Shown: positions 8,412 to 17,437 of the stretch, in pieces
Layout of the letters: each line of letters opens with the position of its first letter
Numbering within the stretch: the stretch's first letter is position 1
NCBI GenBank assembly: GCA_002319955.1
Contig: DCJS01000043.1
Coordinates: forward strand, 1-64,000
Reading direction: 5' to 3'
Length of the DNA: 64,000 nt
DNA from: Flavobacteriales bacterium UBA1694
Lineage (GTDB): Bacteria; Bacteroidota; Bacteroidia; Flavobacteriales; Weeksellaceae
Made by a program: the position numbers and the translations under genes
Notes under the pieces: model-generated
Told to the model about the DNA's origin: nothing
The model's database searches: none
Seen by the model: the letters and a program-made list of their open reading frames with translations, nothing else

Positions 8412-8840
8412 ATGTTAAGTAAAGAGGAGGCACAGAAGCTACGACAAGAATTTTGGACCGCGTTTGGAAAGTCCTTTCCCCGCAAATGGGTTCTGTATAA
8501 CACCAAGATAAAGGACTTTTCCTTTAAATTCCATGCGGAGTCTAAAAAGGCAATGGTCTCGGTTGATTTAGAAATGAAGGATCAAGACCTTCAAGAGCTC
8601 TATTATAATAAGTTTTGGTCCTTAGAGGACCAATTAAAGGAACTTTGGGGAAGCCTCGAGAAAAGTCCAACTTTTGAGTTAGAAAACGGAAAAATAATTT
8701 CAAGGTTCTGGATCGAGCTTTCTGAAGTTTCGATTTATGATAAGCAGTCCTGGCAAACGATTTACGAGTTCTTTTATGATAAAATGGATGCGCTAGAGCG
8801 GTTCTTTTTTGACTACGAAGAGTTTATCAAAGATGTGTAA
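8412..8840 (+). CDS. DUF4268 domain protein
   Basis: A 142-residue soluble protein. It opens with LSKEEAQKLRQEFWTAFG and has aromatic- and acid-rich helices such as LYNTKIKDFSFKFHAE and WQTIYEFFYDKMDALE, matching stand-alone DUF4268 proteins. No catalytic motif, signal peptide or membrane segment is visible. In other proteins this domain follows nuclease-like parts, but none is fused here. TAGATTTG at 8386-8393 may be its -7 box. It converges on hemJ with 8 bp between stop codons. Its function is unknown. Confidence 0.8.
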   Translation: MLSKEEAQKLRQEFWTAFGKSFPRKWVLYNTKIKDFSFKFHAESKKAMVSVDLEMKDQDLQELYYNKFWSLEDQLKELWGSLEKSPTFELENGKIISRFWIELSEVSIYDKQSWQTIYEFFYDKMDALERFFFDYEEFIKDV

Positions 8841-8848
8841 GGCTAAGT

Positions 8849-9421
8849 CTAAGACTTGTTTTTTTTAGCCCTGTTAACCAGTTTTACGGTTAATGTTATA
8901 GCAAGAACTAAGACGCTAAATCCTAGGGTGAGTTGCCACCAGTAAACCATCACGGCTGATTTTAAAAAGGCAGTAAACACCACAAGGAATAAGATGAAAG
9001 TGGCAATTTCATTAAACTGCCGCAGTTTCAGATTGGAGATTTGGAGCGTTTCGCCATCGAGCACATTCAATTCTTTAACTTTCTTATAGCACCAGAAATG
9101 GTATAAGAACAGACCAATTAGAAATGCCGCTTTAATATAGAACCACGAGAAAGGTTCCAGACTAAGGAGCGGAAATTCGGGGTAGTGTACCAGCAGTAAC
9201 GAGAGTCCGCTTAGGAGCATGATCGTAAAGGCGGGTACCGTTATAAAATTCCAAAGCCTTGTTGCCATGAAGCGGTACTGCTCGCGCAGGATCTTCTTTC
9301 GCTCGGGTTCGAATGAATCGGTATCCTTATAGTAAACAAAAAGGCGAACGAGGTAAAAGAGGCCGGCGAAATAGCTGACCATAAAAATGACATGTAGTGC
9401 TTTGAGTATTAAATAGAGCAT
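8849..9421 (-). CDS. hemJ: Protoporphyrinogen IX oxidase HemJ (CopD/UPF0093 family)
   Basis: A 190-residue inner-membrane protein with four to five hydrophobic helices. It oxidizes protoporphyrinogen IX to protoporphyrin IX in heme synthesis. The start (LYLILKALHVIFMVSYFAG, with H10 in the conserved helix), the FYIKAAFLIGLFLYH helix and the RQFNEIATFI segment are the family landmarks. TAACTTTG at 9442-9449 (minus) is a likely -7 box 20 nt upstream. It fits with hemN at 53902. Confidence 0.85.
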   Translation of the reverse strand: MLYLILKALHVIFMVSYFAGLFYLVRLFVYYKDTDSFEPERKKILREQYRFMATRLWNFITVPAFTIMLLSGLSLLLVHYPEFPLLSLEPFSWFYIKAAFLIGLFLYHFWCYKKVKELNVLDGETLQISNLKLRQFNEIATFILFLVVFTAFLKSAVMVYWWQLTLGFSVLVLAITLTVKLVNRAKKNKS

Positions 9422-9492
9422 GGATAGGCTTAATGGTAATGCAAAGTTAATTCAAAATAAATCACGAAAATCTTAGGCTAATAAGTCTCTTG

Positions 9493-10326
9493 TCAGAAAT
9501 CGAAAAATTCAACATAGATGCTTTCCCCAACATTAAGTCCAAAAAGCGTTTTTGCCCCATTGTTTTTATTTCCTTTATAGATACAAAGTTCCAGTAGATC
9601 GGCCTCATTGAAGACCGCCACTGCTTTACCATGGTATTCACGCTCGCTTTCCCAATCGCTTACAAATTCGGTAGGATTGTTATACACCGACGTTAAGGAA
9701 AGATTTCGAAATTTGATGGTATAACTTTGGTGGTTTGATCGTATTTTTTCGAAAAACTTTTTCTGAATGTTTGACACAAGATTTCCGAAATTATCGAGAT
9801 ACATCACTTCGCCAATAATCATTTTTTCACTTTCATTGTGGACCGCTCTCGCAAAAGATAAGGCCTTAGGATTCTTAATTTTGCGACCAATTACCTCGGG
9901 AACGCCCCCTTGGAGTATGTGAACGGCTGAGGGCACAAAGATATCGACGCCCATTGAGCGTACATCGTCATCAAATCGGTTGTTTAAAGTGACTTCAAAG
10001 ACTGCCTCGGGCTTAATGTCAAAAAATATTAGGTCCAAAAGACCATTGTCGGGTGCAAGGAAGTAATGCCCGTCTGCCTTATATAATATACTGCGCACGT
10101 GTTTACTGTACGAGCTGTCCACAGCAAGGATATGCACGCTACCTACGGGGAAATGCTTGTACGCGCTTCGAACTATATAGGCGGCTTGAAGTAAATTAAA
10201 AGCTTCAATCTCGTGCGAAATGTCTACGATGATGGCGTCGAGTTTTAAACTTAGAATACTTCCCTTTAAAGCGGCAACGCGGTAATCGACAAGTCCGAAA
10301 TCGGAAGTTAACGTGATAACTGGCAT
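9493..10326 (-). CDS. S-adenosyl-L-methionine hydrolase (DUF62 family)
   Basis: A 277-residue cytosolic protein of the SAM hydroxide adenosyltransferase family, related to fluorinase. The family splits SAM into adenosine and methionine. MPVITLTSDFGLVDYRVAAL is the signature start, VDISHEI and the VHILAVD and LAPDNGLLDL blocks follow in order, and a C-terminal barrel domain includes YLDNFGNLVSNI. The physiological role of the family is poorly known. A -7 box ends 4 nt before the ATG, so the mRNA is probably leaderless. It is divergent from phoH. Confidence 0.88.
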   Translation of the reverse strand: MPVITLTSDFGLVDYRVAALKGSILSLKLDAIIVDISHEIEAFNLLQAAYIVRSAYKHFPVGSVHILAVDSSYSKHVRSILYKADGHYFLAPDNGLLDLIFFDIKPEAVFEVTLNNRFDDDVRSMGVDIFVPSAVHILQGGVPEVIGRKIKNPKALSFARAVHNESEKMIIGEVMYLDNFGNLVSNIQKKFFEKIRSNHQSYTIKFRNLSLTSVYNNPTEFVSDWESEREYHGKAVAVFNEADLLELCIYKGNKNNGAKTLFGLNVGESIYVEFFDF

Positions 10327-10330
10327 GGGG

Positions 10331-10361
10331 CAAAAATAGCAAATTTCAAGCGGACTATAAA
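10331..10361 (-). promoter_or_regulatory. Promoter of the SAM hydrolase gene
   Basis: TTTA (10358-10361), 19-base spacer, TATTTTTG (10331-10338) on the minus strand; the box ends 4 nt before the start codon. Confidence 0.5.
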
Positions 10362-10440
10362 ATATGAGAATGTGGAAAACTAATTAATTTTGTGTTCTTT
10401 TATTTGCTAAATTTAAAACATCATTTACCAATTGCAATTT

Positions 10441-11400
10441 ATGTTAGAATTAAATTATGAGCTTTCGGGCATCGCAACCAAGGATTTTTACGGGGTGCAG
10501 AATCAAAATTTCAACCTTCTAAAGTCCACTTTTCCCACCTTAAAAATCGTCGGGCGAGATCAGATCCTCCTTGCCACAGGCGACGAGCAAACCCTGGACA
10601 TTCTAAAAGTGAAGTTAGATGATTTGGTTCAATTCATTTCACAGAACCAGGGGATTTCTCTTAAAGATGTTGAAAATATTTTGAAAATTAAAGATGCCAA
10701 TGAACGCAGTTTGGTCTTTGATCAGCACGTTATAGTCAAGGGGGTTAATGGAAAAGTGATTAAGGCTAAAACGAGCAACTTGAGAAAGCTTGTTTATGAA
10801 ACGGAAAAGAAGGACATGGTTTTTGCTATCGGCCCTGCAGGAACAGGAAAAACCTATACCAGTGTAGCCCTAGCGGTTAGAGCCCTAAGGGAAAAGGAAG
10901 TAAAGCGCATCATTCTTACGCGACCGGCTGTTGAAGCAGGGGAAAGCTTAGGGTTTTTACCTGGCGATCTAAAAGAAAAGCTCGATCCGTATTTACAACC
11001 TCTATACGATGCCCTTCGCGATATGTTTCCCAATGAAAAGCTAGAAAGCTATATCGATAAAAAAATAATAGAGGTCGCGCCACTGGCCTTTATGCGGGGG
11101 CGAACCCTGGACGAAGCCTTTGTGATTCTTGACGAAGCACAAAATACGACCCACTCCCAAATGAAGATGTTTTTAACGCGTATGGGCATGAATGCCAAAT
11201 TCATCATCACGGGGGATCCGAGCCAAGTTGATCTTCCATTGAGACAAAAATCAGGGCTAAAAGAAGCCATGCGAATTCTAAAAGACGTTAAAGAGATCGG
11301 CTTTGTCCATTTAACCGAGGAAGATGTGGTACGGCATCCCGTGGTGAGAAAAATTATTGTGGCTTACGGCGCCGAAGAAAAGCGCCTGAGAGACGAATAA
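10441..11400 (+). CDS. phoH: PhoH-like ATPase
   Basis: A 319-residue cytosolic P-loop protein. Walker A is GPAGTGKT (131-138) and Walker B is FVILDEAQ, ending at 234. The N-terminal 100 residues form the small KH/RNA-binding-like part seen in PhoH/YbeZ proteins, linked to RNA processing and ribosome function in related bacteria. The ATG at 10441 is preferred to a TTG three codons upstream. It is divergent from the SAM hydrolase and converges on ffh across a shared terminator. Confidence 0.92.
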   Translation: MLELNYELSGIATKDFYGVQNQNFNLLKSTFPTLKIVGRDQILLATGDEQTLDILKVKLDDLVQFISQNQGISLKDVENILKIKDANERSLVFDQHVIVKGVNGKVIKAKTSNLRKLVYETEKKDMVFAIGPAGTGKTYTSVALAVRALREKEVKRIILTRPAVEAGESLGFLPGDLKEKLDPYLQPLYDALRDMFPNEKLESYIDKKIIEVAPLAFMRGRTLDEAFVILDEAQNTTHSQMKMFLTRMGMNAKFIITGDPSQVDLPLRQKSGLKEAMRILKDVKEIGFVHLTEEDVVRHPVVRKIIVAYGAEEKRLRDE

Positions 11401-11441
11401 GAATTCTCAAAGACTTGTCGTACTTCGAGCTTAAAAATAAG

Positions 11442-11469
11442 AAAACCGCCTACTTTCGAGGCGGTTTTT
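11442..11469. terminator. Bidirectional terminator between phoH and ffh
   Basis: AAAACCGCC and GGCGGTTTT form a perfect 9-bp stem with a 9-nt loop and A/T flanks on both sides, placed between two converging genes. Confidence 0.92.
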
Positions 11470-11494
11470 CTTGTTTTATATATAGTGAGAGGGT

Positions 11495-12859
11495 CTACAT
11501 TTTGCCGCCAATACCGGGGATGCCTTGTCCGCCACCCATTTTGCCCATCATTTGCATCATTTGTTTCCCCTGAGGTCCCTGCATCATTTTCATCATTTTA
11601 CCCATCTGTTCAAATTGCTTCATGAGTTGATTGACATCCTCAAGCTTTCGTCCTGCACCTTTAGCAATTCGTTTTTTACGGTTCATATCAATGGTCGAGG
11701 GACGTCTTCTTTCCTCTGGAGTCATTGAATAGATGATGGCCTCAATATGTTTAAAGGAATCGTCTGAAATCTCAACATCTTTAATGGCTTTTCCGACCCC
11801 TGGAATCATTCCCATTAGGTCTTTCATGTTCCCCATCTTTTTGATTTGAGAAATTTGCTTTAAAAAGTCATCAAAACCAAATTCGTTTTTGGCAATCTTT
11901 TTATGAAGCTTCTTAGCTTCTTCTTCATCGAATTGTTCCTGAGCCCGTTCCACAAGCGAGACCACGTCTCCCATACCAAGGATTCGGTCTGCCATACGCT
12001 CTGGGTAGAAGAGGTCTAAGGCTTCCATTTTCTCCCCAGTGGAGATGAACTTAATTGGTTTTTCAACCACTGAACGAATCGTCAGGGCCGCTCCACCTCG
12101 GGTATCGCCATCCAATTTCGTTAAGACCACACCATCAAAATTAAGAGCTTCGTTAAAAGCCTTAGCCGTGTTAACGGCATCTTGACCTGTCATGGAATCC
12201 ACCACAAAGAGAGTTTCCTCAGGCTTAATGAAATAATGAACGGACTTGATCTCACTCATCATTTGTTCATCAATGGCAAGGCGTCCAGCCGTATCGACAA
12301 TCACCACGTCAAAATTGTTTTGCTTCGCATGCTTTACCGCATTTTCAGCAATGGATGAAGGGTTGGTTGCGTCTTCTTCTGTATATACGCTCACGCCAAT
12401 TTGCTGGCCTAGAACTTTTAATTGCTCAATGGCTGCAGGGCGGTAGACGTCACACGCAACCAAAAGTGGATTCTTGGAGCGTTTCGTTTTTAAATAATTG
12501 GCTAGTTTTCCTGAAAATGTCGTTTTACCAGACCCTTGGAGCCCCGCAATTAAGATTACGGATGGCTTTCCAGAAAGGTTAATGCCTTCTTGGGTGGTAC
12601 CCATTAAATCCACAAGTTCGTCATGAACAATCTTGGTCATTAATTGGCCTGGCGTAAGACTCGTAAGCACGTCCTGGCCAAAAGCTTTCTCTTGAACACG
12701 CTTGGTAAGGTCTTTAGCTACTTTATAGTTTACGTCGGCATCGACTAAGGCACGACGAATCTCCTTAACGGTTTCCGCTACGTTTATTTCCGTAATCTTC
12801 CCACGACCTTGGATATTATGGAGCGCTTTATCTAATTTATCCTGTAAACTCTGAAACAT
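11495..12859 (-). CDS. ffh: Signal recognition particle protein
   Basis: A 454-residue SRP54 homolog that binds signal sequences and the 4.5S RNA and delivers ribosomes to FtsY. An N-terminal helical bundle is followed by the G domain: P-loop GLQGSGKTT (106-114), DTAGR, and TKLDGD. The M domain carries the RNA-binding MTPEERRRPSTI region and a methionine-rich C-terminus (QMGKMMKMM and later repeats). Length matches the family. TATTTTTG at 12879-12886 (minus) lies 19 nt upstream and may be its -7 box. Confidence 0.96.
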   Translation of the reverse strand: MFQSLQDKLDKALHNIQGRGKITEINVAETVKEIRRALVDADVNYKVAKDLTKRVQEKAFGQDVLTSLTPGQLMTKIVHDELVDLMGTTQEGINLSGKPSVILIAGLQGSGKTTFSGKLANYLKTKRSKNPLLVACDVYRPAAIEQLKVLGQQIGVSVYTEEDATNPSSIAENAVKHAKQNNFDVVIVDTAGRLAIDEQMMSEIKSVHYFIKPEETLFVVDSMTGQDAVNTAKAFNEALNFDGVVLTKLDGDTRGGAALTIRSVVEKPIKFISTGEKMEALDLFYPERMADRILGMGDVVSLVERAQEQFDEEEAKKLHKKIAKNEFGFDDFLKQISQIKKMGNMKDLMGMIPGVGKAIKDVEISDDSFKHIEAIIYSMTPEERRRPSTIDMNRKKRIAKGAGRKLEDVNQLMKQFEQMGKMMKMMQGPQGKQMMQMMGKMGGGQGIPGIGGKM

Positions 12860-12928
12860 ATAATTATTTTATAGAGTGCAAAAATAGGCAAATTATATAA
12901 TTTTTTAAAACTTGTTTATCTTCGCGCC

Positions 12929-13198
12929 ATGAATTGGATTGATTTTTTACTTTTAGTCGTCTCGATCGGGGGCTTAAATGTCCTGATGTACGGGGTGTTT
13001 AGAAGATTTTTTCTTCATTCAGAAAATGGGGCCTTAAAATTTTTTGGAATCAATCTATTAAAGGACTTAATCTGGGCCCTAATTTGGGTGGCGGTTTTAG
13101 AGAGTGGTGCAAAAGAATTTTTGGTCTTAATTGGGGTGTTTTTAGTGGCCTCTTTTTTTCTGTATTCTAAGGTAATTCGAAGCCTAAATAAATTATGA
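12929..13198 (+). CDS. Small membrane protein preceding atpB (possible AtpI-like)
   Basis: An 89-residue protein of mostly hydrophobic sequence with three predicted helices: about 5-26, 40-58 and 63-82. It lies 70 bp before atpB in the same direction, where flavobacterial ATP synthase loci often encode small AtpI- or DUF6168-like proteins. The middle element FFGINLLKDLIWALI resembles that group's conserved asparagine-lysine helix, but the similarity is weak. A role in ATP synthase assembly is inferred from position only. TATCTTCG ending 4 nt before the ATG may be an imperfect -7 box. Confidence 0.7.
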   Translation: MNWIDFLLLVVSIGGLNVLMYGVFRRFFLHSENGALKFFGINLLKDLIWALIWVAVLESGAKEFLVLIGVFLVASFFLYSKVIRSLNKL

Positions 13199-13216
13199 TA
13201 AAAATCAATTTAAGAA

Positions 13217-13248
13217 ATTGGCAGAATCTAATTAAATCGATATATTTG
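13217..13248 (+). promoter_or_regulatory. Promoter of the atpBEFHAG operon
   Basis: ATTG (13217-13220), a 20-base spacer and an exact TATATTTG (13241-13248) lie 20 nt before atpB. Confidence 0.55.
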
Positions 13249-13268
13249 CAAACCGATAAAAATATATC

Positions 13269-14378
13269 ATGATTAAGAGATTTTCTTCTTTCTTTTTTGT
13301 TGTTTTATTAACGTTATCAGGAGGTTTAGCCTCTGCTGCTCAGGACACTGAGTCAAGCGAATTTAGTGCAGTCGATATGATCATGCACCATATTTCTGAC
13401 GCGAACGAATGGCATGTGTTTACTCTTAAGGAGGGCACGCCAGAAGAAAAACACTTTACGATTCCACTTCCAATCATTCTTAAAGACCAAAACGGCTGGC
13501 ATACCTTTATGTCAAGTTCGGTCACTCATGGCGATGTGGTAGACGGATACACCATGAACCATGGTGTTATTGAATCCACTCAAGGCGTACAACGCGCCGC
13601 GTTTTTTAGTTTAATAGCAGGAAGCCAAAGTTCACAAGATGTCTTTTTCGATTTTTCAATCACCAAGAACGTGGCTGGAATGTTTATATCGGTGATCATT
13701 TTACTTCTGCTTTTCATTGGAACGGCAAGAGGCTATAAGAATGGGGTTCCAACGGGCGTAGGTCGATTTTTAGAGCCGCTTATAGTTTTCATAAGAGACG
13801 AAGTTGCGATTCCGAATATTGGCTCAGTAAAATATAAAAAATTCATGCCGTATCTATTAACGGTCTTTTTCTTTATCTGGTTCAATAACCTTTTTGGTCT
13901 TATTCCGTTCGCACCTTTTGGAACGAACTTAACGGGAAATATTGCCACAACTGCCTTTTTAGCGATTGTCACACTTGTAATCACGCTCTTTAGTGCAAAT
14001 AAAAGCTACTGGAAGCATATTTTCATGCCCCCTGTGCCTTTAGCGCTTTACCCAATTATGGTTCCTATTGAGATCGTAGGAGTGCTTACCAAGCCCTTTG
14101 CCCTTATGATGCGTCTCTTTGCAAACATTACGGCAGGACACATTATGATTCTTGCTATTATCTCGCTAATCTTTATTTTCAAAAACGCTGCTCTAGGTTT
14201 AGCCTCTGTGCCACTTGCTTTATTTGTGTCACTACTTGAACTTTTAGTTGCCGCTTTACAAGCGTATATCTTCACCGTGCTTTCTGCCCTGTACTTTGGT
14301 ATGGCAGTCGAAGATCATGACCACGATCATGCGCATAATGATGCGGACAGCGCCGGAAAAGATACAATGGTTGCGTAA
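13269..14378 (+). CDS. atpB: ATP synthase F0 subunit a
   Basis: A 369-residue membrane subunit that forms the proton half-channels next to the c-ring. Five to six hydrophobic helices fill residues about 140-355; LMMRLFANITAGH contains the essential arginine and SLLELLVAALQAYIFTVL is the last-helix signature. It has a long N-terminal extension with a signal-peptide-like start (FFFVVLLTLSGGLASAAQ), as in other Bacteroidota, and a histidine- and aspartate-rich tail (DHDHDHAHNDAD). It is the first gene of atpBEFHAG. Confidence 0.95.
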   Translation: MIKRFSSFFFVVLLTLSGGLASAAQDTESSEFSAVDMIMHHISDANEWHVFTLKEGTPEEKHFTIPLPIILKDQNGWHTFMSSSVTHGDVVDGYTMNHGVIESTQGVQRAAFFSLIAGSQSSQDVFFDFSITKNVAGMFISVIILLLLFIGTARGYKNGVPTGVGRFLEPLIVFIRDEVAIPNIGSVKYKKFMPYLLTVFFFIWFNNLFGLIPFAPFGTNLTGNIATTAFLAIVTLVITLFSANKSYWKHIFMPPVPLALYPIMVPIEIVGVLTKPFALMMRLFANITAGHIMILAIISLIFIFKNAALGLASVPLALFVSLLELLVAALQAYIFTVLSALYFGMAVEDHDHDHAHNDADSAGKDTMVA

Positions 14379-14423
14379 GCAACAAATAGAAACGAAAATT
14401 TTTAACAACCTAAATATTTTATT

Positions 14424-14642
14424 ATGGATTTAACAACTGGAGCTGGATTGATTTACGTAGGTATCGGTTTAGCAGTATTAGGAGTAGGTCTTGGTATTGG
14501 TAAAATCGGTGGTCATGCCATGGATGCTATCGCTAGACAACCGGAACAAGCTGGTAAGATTCAAGCTGCAATGCTTATTGCTGCTGGTCTTATTGAGGGT
14601 GCTGGTCTTATCGCGATCATCTTTGGTGCGTTCATCAAGTAA
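14424..14642 (+). CDS. atpE: ATP synthase F0 subunit c
   Basis: A 72-residue hairpin subunit of the rotor ring. Helix 1 has the glycine repeat GVGLGIGKIGG, the loop is ARQPEQ, and helix 2 has the ion-carrying E58 in LIEGAG. Ile25 stands where sodium-coupled rings have Gln, and Gly59 follows the glutamate instead of Ser/Thr, so proton coupling is expected. It lies 45 bp after atpB. Confidence 0.96.
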   Translation: MDLTTGAGLIYVGIGLAVLGVGLGIGKIGGHAMDAIARQPEQAGKIQAAMLIAAGLIEGAGLIAIIFGAFIK

Positions 14643-14738
14643 CCATCCACACTACAAAGAAGTTTGGCCCTTAGCGGTTGGCTATTGGCCAAACTTTTTA
14701 AACCATTGTAAAAATTTAAATTAAAAAGAAATTACATT

Positions 14739-15236
14739 ATGATAATCGAACCGGGAATTGGCTTACTGTTTTGGATGGGAATTACCTTTCTCATCTTGTT
14801 GTTCCTTTTGACTAAATTTGCTTGGAAACCTATTTTAAATATGGTGAACGATAGAGAAACCTCTATTGTTGATGCTTTAAATCAAGCAAAACTGGCAAAG
14901 AAAGAAATGGAGCAGCTTAAATCCGATAATGAAAAAATTATTCGTGAGGCTAAAATTGAGCGGGATGCCATCTTAAAAGAAGCAAGAGAGATTAAAGACC
15001 GTATTGTTGGGGAGGCGAAAGATGTGGCGAAAGTTGAAGGCGACAAGATGATTGACCAAGCACGTCAAAGCATTGAAGCGGAGAAAAATTCAGCCATGAA
15101 TGAGATCAAAACTCAGATTGGAACTCTTTCTGTGAGCATCGCGGAATCGATCCTGAAACAAAAATTAGACAGCTCTGAGGCCCAAGGGACTTTAGTAGAG
15201 CAGTACTTAAATAACGAAACGCTTAATAAGAACTAA
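14739..15236 (+). CDS. atpF: ATP synthase F0 subunit b
   Basis: A 165-residue peripheral stalk subunit. One N-terminal membrane helix (about 5-27, GLLFWMGITFLILLFLL) is followed by WKPILNMVNDRE and a long charged coiled coil rich in Lys, Glu and Ala. Its stop codon directly abuts the atpH start (TAAATG), so translation is probably coupled. Confidence 0.94.
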   Translation: MIIEPGIGLLFWMGITFLILLFLLTKFAWKPILNMVNDRETSIVDALNQAKLAKKEMEQLKSDNEKIIREAKIERDAILKEAREIKDRIVGEAKDVAKVEGDKMIDQARQSIEAEKNSAMNEIKTQIGTLSVSIAESILKQKLDSSEAQGTLVEQYLNNETLNKN

Positions 15237-15776
15237 ATGCTTACATCGAAAGTAGCAAAAAGATACGCGCAAGGCCTTTTGGATTTCGTAACGGAATCTG
15301 GAAGTACGCAGCAGGTCTTTTTAGAAATGAAAGACCTGGTGGAGGCGATGAAGAATTCAAAAGACCTTCGTCAGCTATTTGCCTCACCGGTGGTAGACGC
15401 TAAAAAGAAGATCGCCATTTCTAGTGAGGTTTTTAAGTCCTTCTCTGCTGTAAGCCAGAACATCATTACTTTGGTCATTAGACAAGGTAGAGAGAGTCAC
15501 ATGCAAGACGTGGCTCAAGAGTTCATTAATAAGGTCGACAAATTAAACGGGGTTCAACGCGCCGCACTAACTACGGCAAGTAAACTTGAGGACTCAACGA
15601 TTGAGTCCATCTTAAAAAGCTCTAAATTGGTGAACTTCGATTCAAAGTTTGATTTGACCTTGAACGTAAATCCAGAACTACTCGGAGGGTATATTCTTCG
15701 TGTGGGAGATCAGCAAATCGATCAATCGGTGCGCTCCCAGTTAAATCAGATCAAGAAAGAATTTCAATTAAACTAG
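15237..15776 (+). CDS. atpH: ATP synthase F1 subunit delta
   Basis: A 179-residue peripheral stalk protein that connects subunit b to the top of the alpha3beta3 head. It opens with SKVAKRYAQGLLDF, the family's conserved first helix, and ends with GGYILRVGDQQIDQSVRSQL, the delta/OSCP C-terminal signature. It starts right at the atpF stop and is followed 19 bp later by atpA. Confidence 0.94.
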   Translation: MLTSKVAKRYAQGLLDFVTESGSTQQVFLEMKDLVEAMKNSKDLRQLFASPVVDAKKKIAISSEVFKSFSAVSQNIITLVIRQGRESHMQDVAQEFINKVDKLNGVQRAALTTASKLEDSTIESILKSSKLVNFDSKFDLTLNVNPELLGGYILRVGDQQIDQSVRSQLNQIKKEFQLN

Positions 15777-15795
15777 TATTTAAAAAAACCATAAA

Positions 15796-17370
15796 ATGGC
15801 ACAAATAAATCCGGCTGAAGTTTCAGCAATTTTGAAACAACAATTAGCGAATTTCGACACCCAGTCTAATGTAGAGGAAGTGGGTACTGTTCTTACCATT
15901 GGGGACGGTATTGCGCGTGTATACGGACTTGAAAACGTACAATACGGGGAATTAGTGAAATTTGAAGCAGGCATTGAGGGCATCGTACTGAACCTTGAAG
16001 ACGATAACGTCGGGGTGGCTTTGCTTGGCGAATCGAAATTAGTTAGAGAAGGAGACACTGTGAAAAGAACTCAGCGTATCTCGTCCATTAAGGTGGGTGA
16101 AGGCATGCTTGGTAGAGTAGTGGATACCTTAGGGGCCCCAATTGATGGGAAAGGCCCAATCGCTGGAGAACTTTATGAACTGCCATTAGAAAGAAAAGCA
16201 CCGGGGGTTATTTACCGTCAACCGGTAAACGAACCGCTTCAAACCGGAATCGTAGCGATCGACTCAATGATTCCAATTGGAAGAGGCCAGAGAGAACTTA
16301 TTATTGGGGACCGTCAAACTGGAAAGACAACGGTTGCAATCGATACAATTATTAATCAAAAAGAATTTTACGATGCAGGGCAACCTGTTTTCTGTATCTA
16401 CGTGGCTATTGGTCAGAAAGGATCAACCGTTGCACAGATCGTAAAAACACTAGAAGATAGAGGGGCTATGGCTTACACAGTGGTTGTTGCAGCAAATGCA
16501 TCCGACCCTGTACCAATGCAAGTATACGCACCAATGGCCGGCGCTACAATCGGGGAGTTCTTCAGAGATACCGGTAGACCTGCACTAATCATTTATGATG
16601 ATTTATCGAAGCAGGCTGTAGCTTACCGTGAACTTTCATTACTCCTTAGAAGACCACCGGGACGTGAGGCGTATCCAGGGGACGTTTTCTATCTTCACTC
16701 TAGACTTCTTGAGAGAGCTGCAAAAGTAATTAAGGACGATACCATTGCTTCGCAAATGAACGACCTTCCAGAATCACTTAAGCCTTTAGTTAAAGGGGGT
16801 GGATCTCTTACAGCACTTCCAATTATTGAAACCCAAGCGGGAGACGTTTCAGCTTATATTCCTACAAACGTAATTTCGATTACAGACGGACAGATCTTCC
16901 TTGAGACCGACTTATTTAACTCCGGTGTGCGTCCTGCAATTAACGTTGGTATTTCGGTATCGCGTGTTGGAGGGAATGCTCAGATTAAATCCATGAAGAA
17001 AGTTTCTGGAACCTTAAAGCTTGACCAAGCTCAGTATAAGGAACTTGAAGCGTTTGCTAAATTTGGATCTGATCTTGATGCCGTAACTCAGGCCGTTATT
17101 TCAAAAGGAGAGAAAAACGTTGAGGTCTTAAAGCAGCCTGTGAACTCACCGCTACCGGTAGAGAACCAAGTGGCAATGATCTATGCGGGAACTGCAAACT
17201 TACTTCGTAACGTACCGGTTAGAAAGGTAAAAGAGTTTATGAGTGAGTATGTAGAATTTCTTAAGACGAAGCATCCAGATACCATGGCTGCCATCAAGTC
17301 TGGAAAGATTGATGATCAAATTACCGGTGTGCTTAAGCAGGCCGCTGAGGATATCGCATCAAAATACTAA
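15796..17370 (+). CDS. atpA: ATP synthase F1 subunit alpha
   Basis: A 524-residue non-catalytic nucleotide-binding subunit of the F1 head. Walker A is GDRQTGKTT, followed by the family blocks [24 protein letters not shown] and [20 protein letters not shown]. The C-terminal helical domain includes [17 protein letters not shown] sequence ([15 protein letters not shown]). Length and order are normal. Confidence 0.97.
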   Translation: MAQINPAEVSAILKQQLANFDTQSNVEEVGTVLTIGDGIARVYGLENVQYGELVKFEAGIEGIVLNLEDDNVGVALLGESKLVREGDTVKRTQRISSIKVGEGMLGRVVDTLGAPIDGKGPIAGELYELPLERKAPGVIYRQPVNEPLQTGIVAIDSMIPIGRGQRELIIGDRQTGKTTVAIDTIINQKEFYDAGQPVFCIYVAIGQKGSTVAQIVKTLEDRGAMAYTVVVAANASDPVPMQVYAPMAGATIGEFFRDTGRPALIIYDDLSKQAVAYRELSLLLRRPPGREAYPGDVFYLHSRLLERAAKVIKDDTIASQMNDLPESLKPLVKGGGSLTALPIIETQAGDVSAYIPTNVISITDGQIFLETDLFNSGVRPAINVGISVSRVGGNAQIKSMKKVSGTLKLDQAQYKELEAFAKFGSDLDAVTQAVISKGEKNVEVLKQPVNSPLPVENQVAMIYAGTANLLRNVPVRKVKEFMSEYVEFLKTKHPDTMAAIKSGKIDDQITGVLKQAAEDIASKY

Positions 17371-17437
17371 AACCTAAAGTTTCAGCTCCCTACGGGGATG
17401 CTGAGATCTTAATTGATATTAACCATTTAACAAAAGA

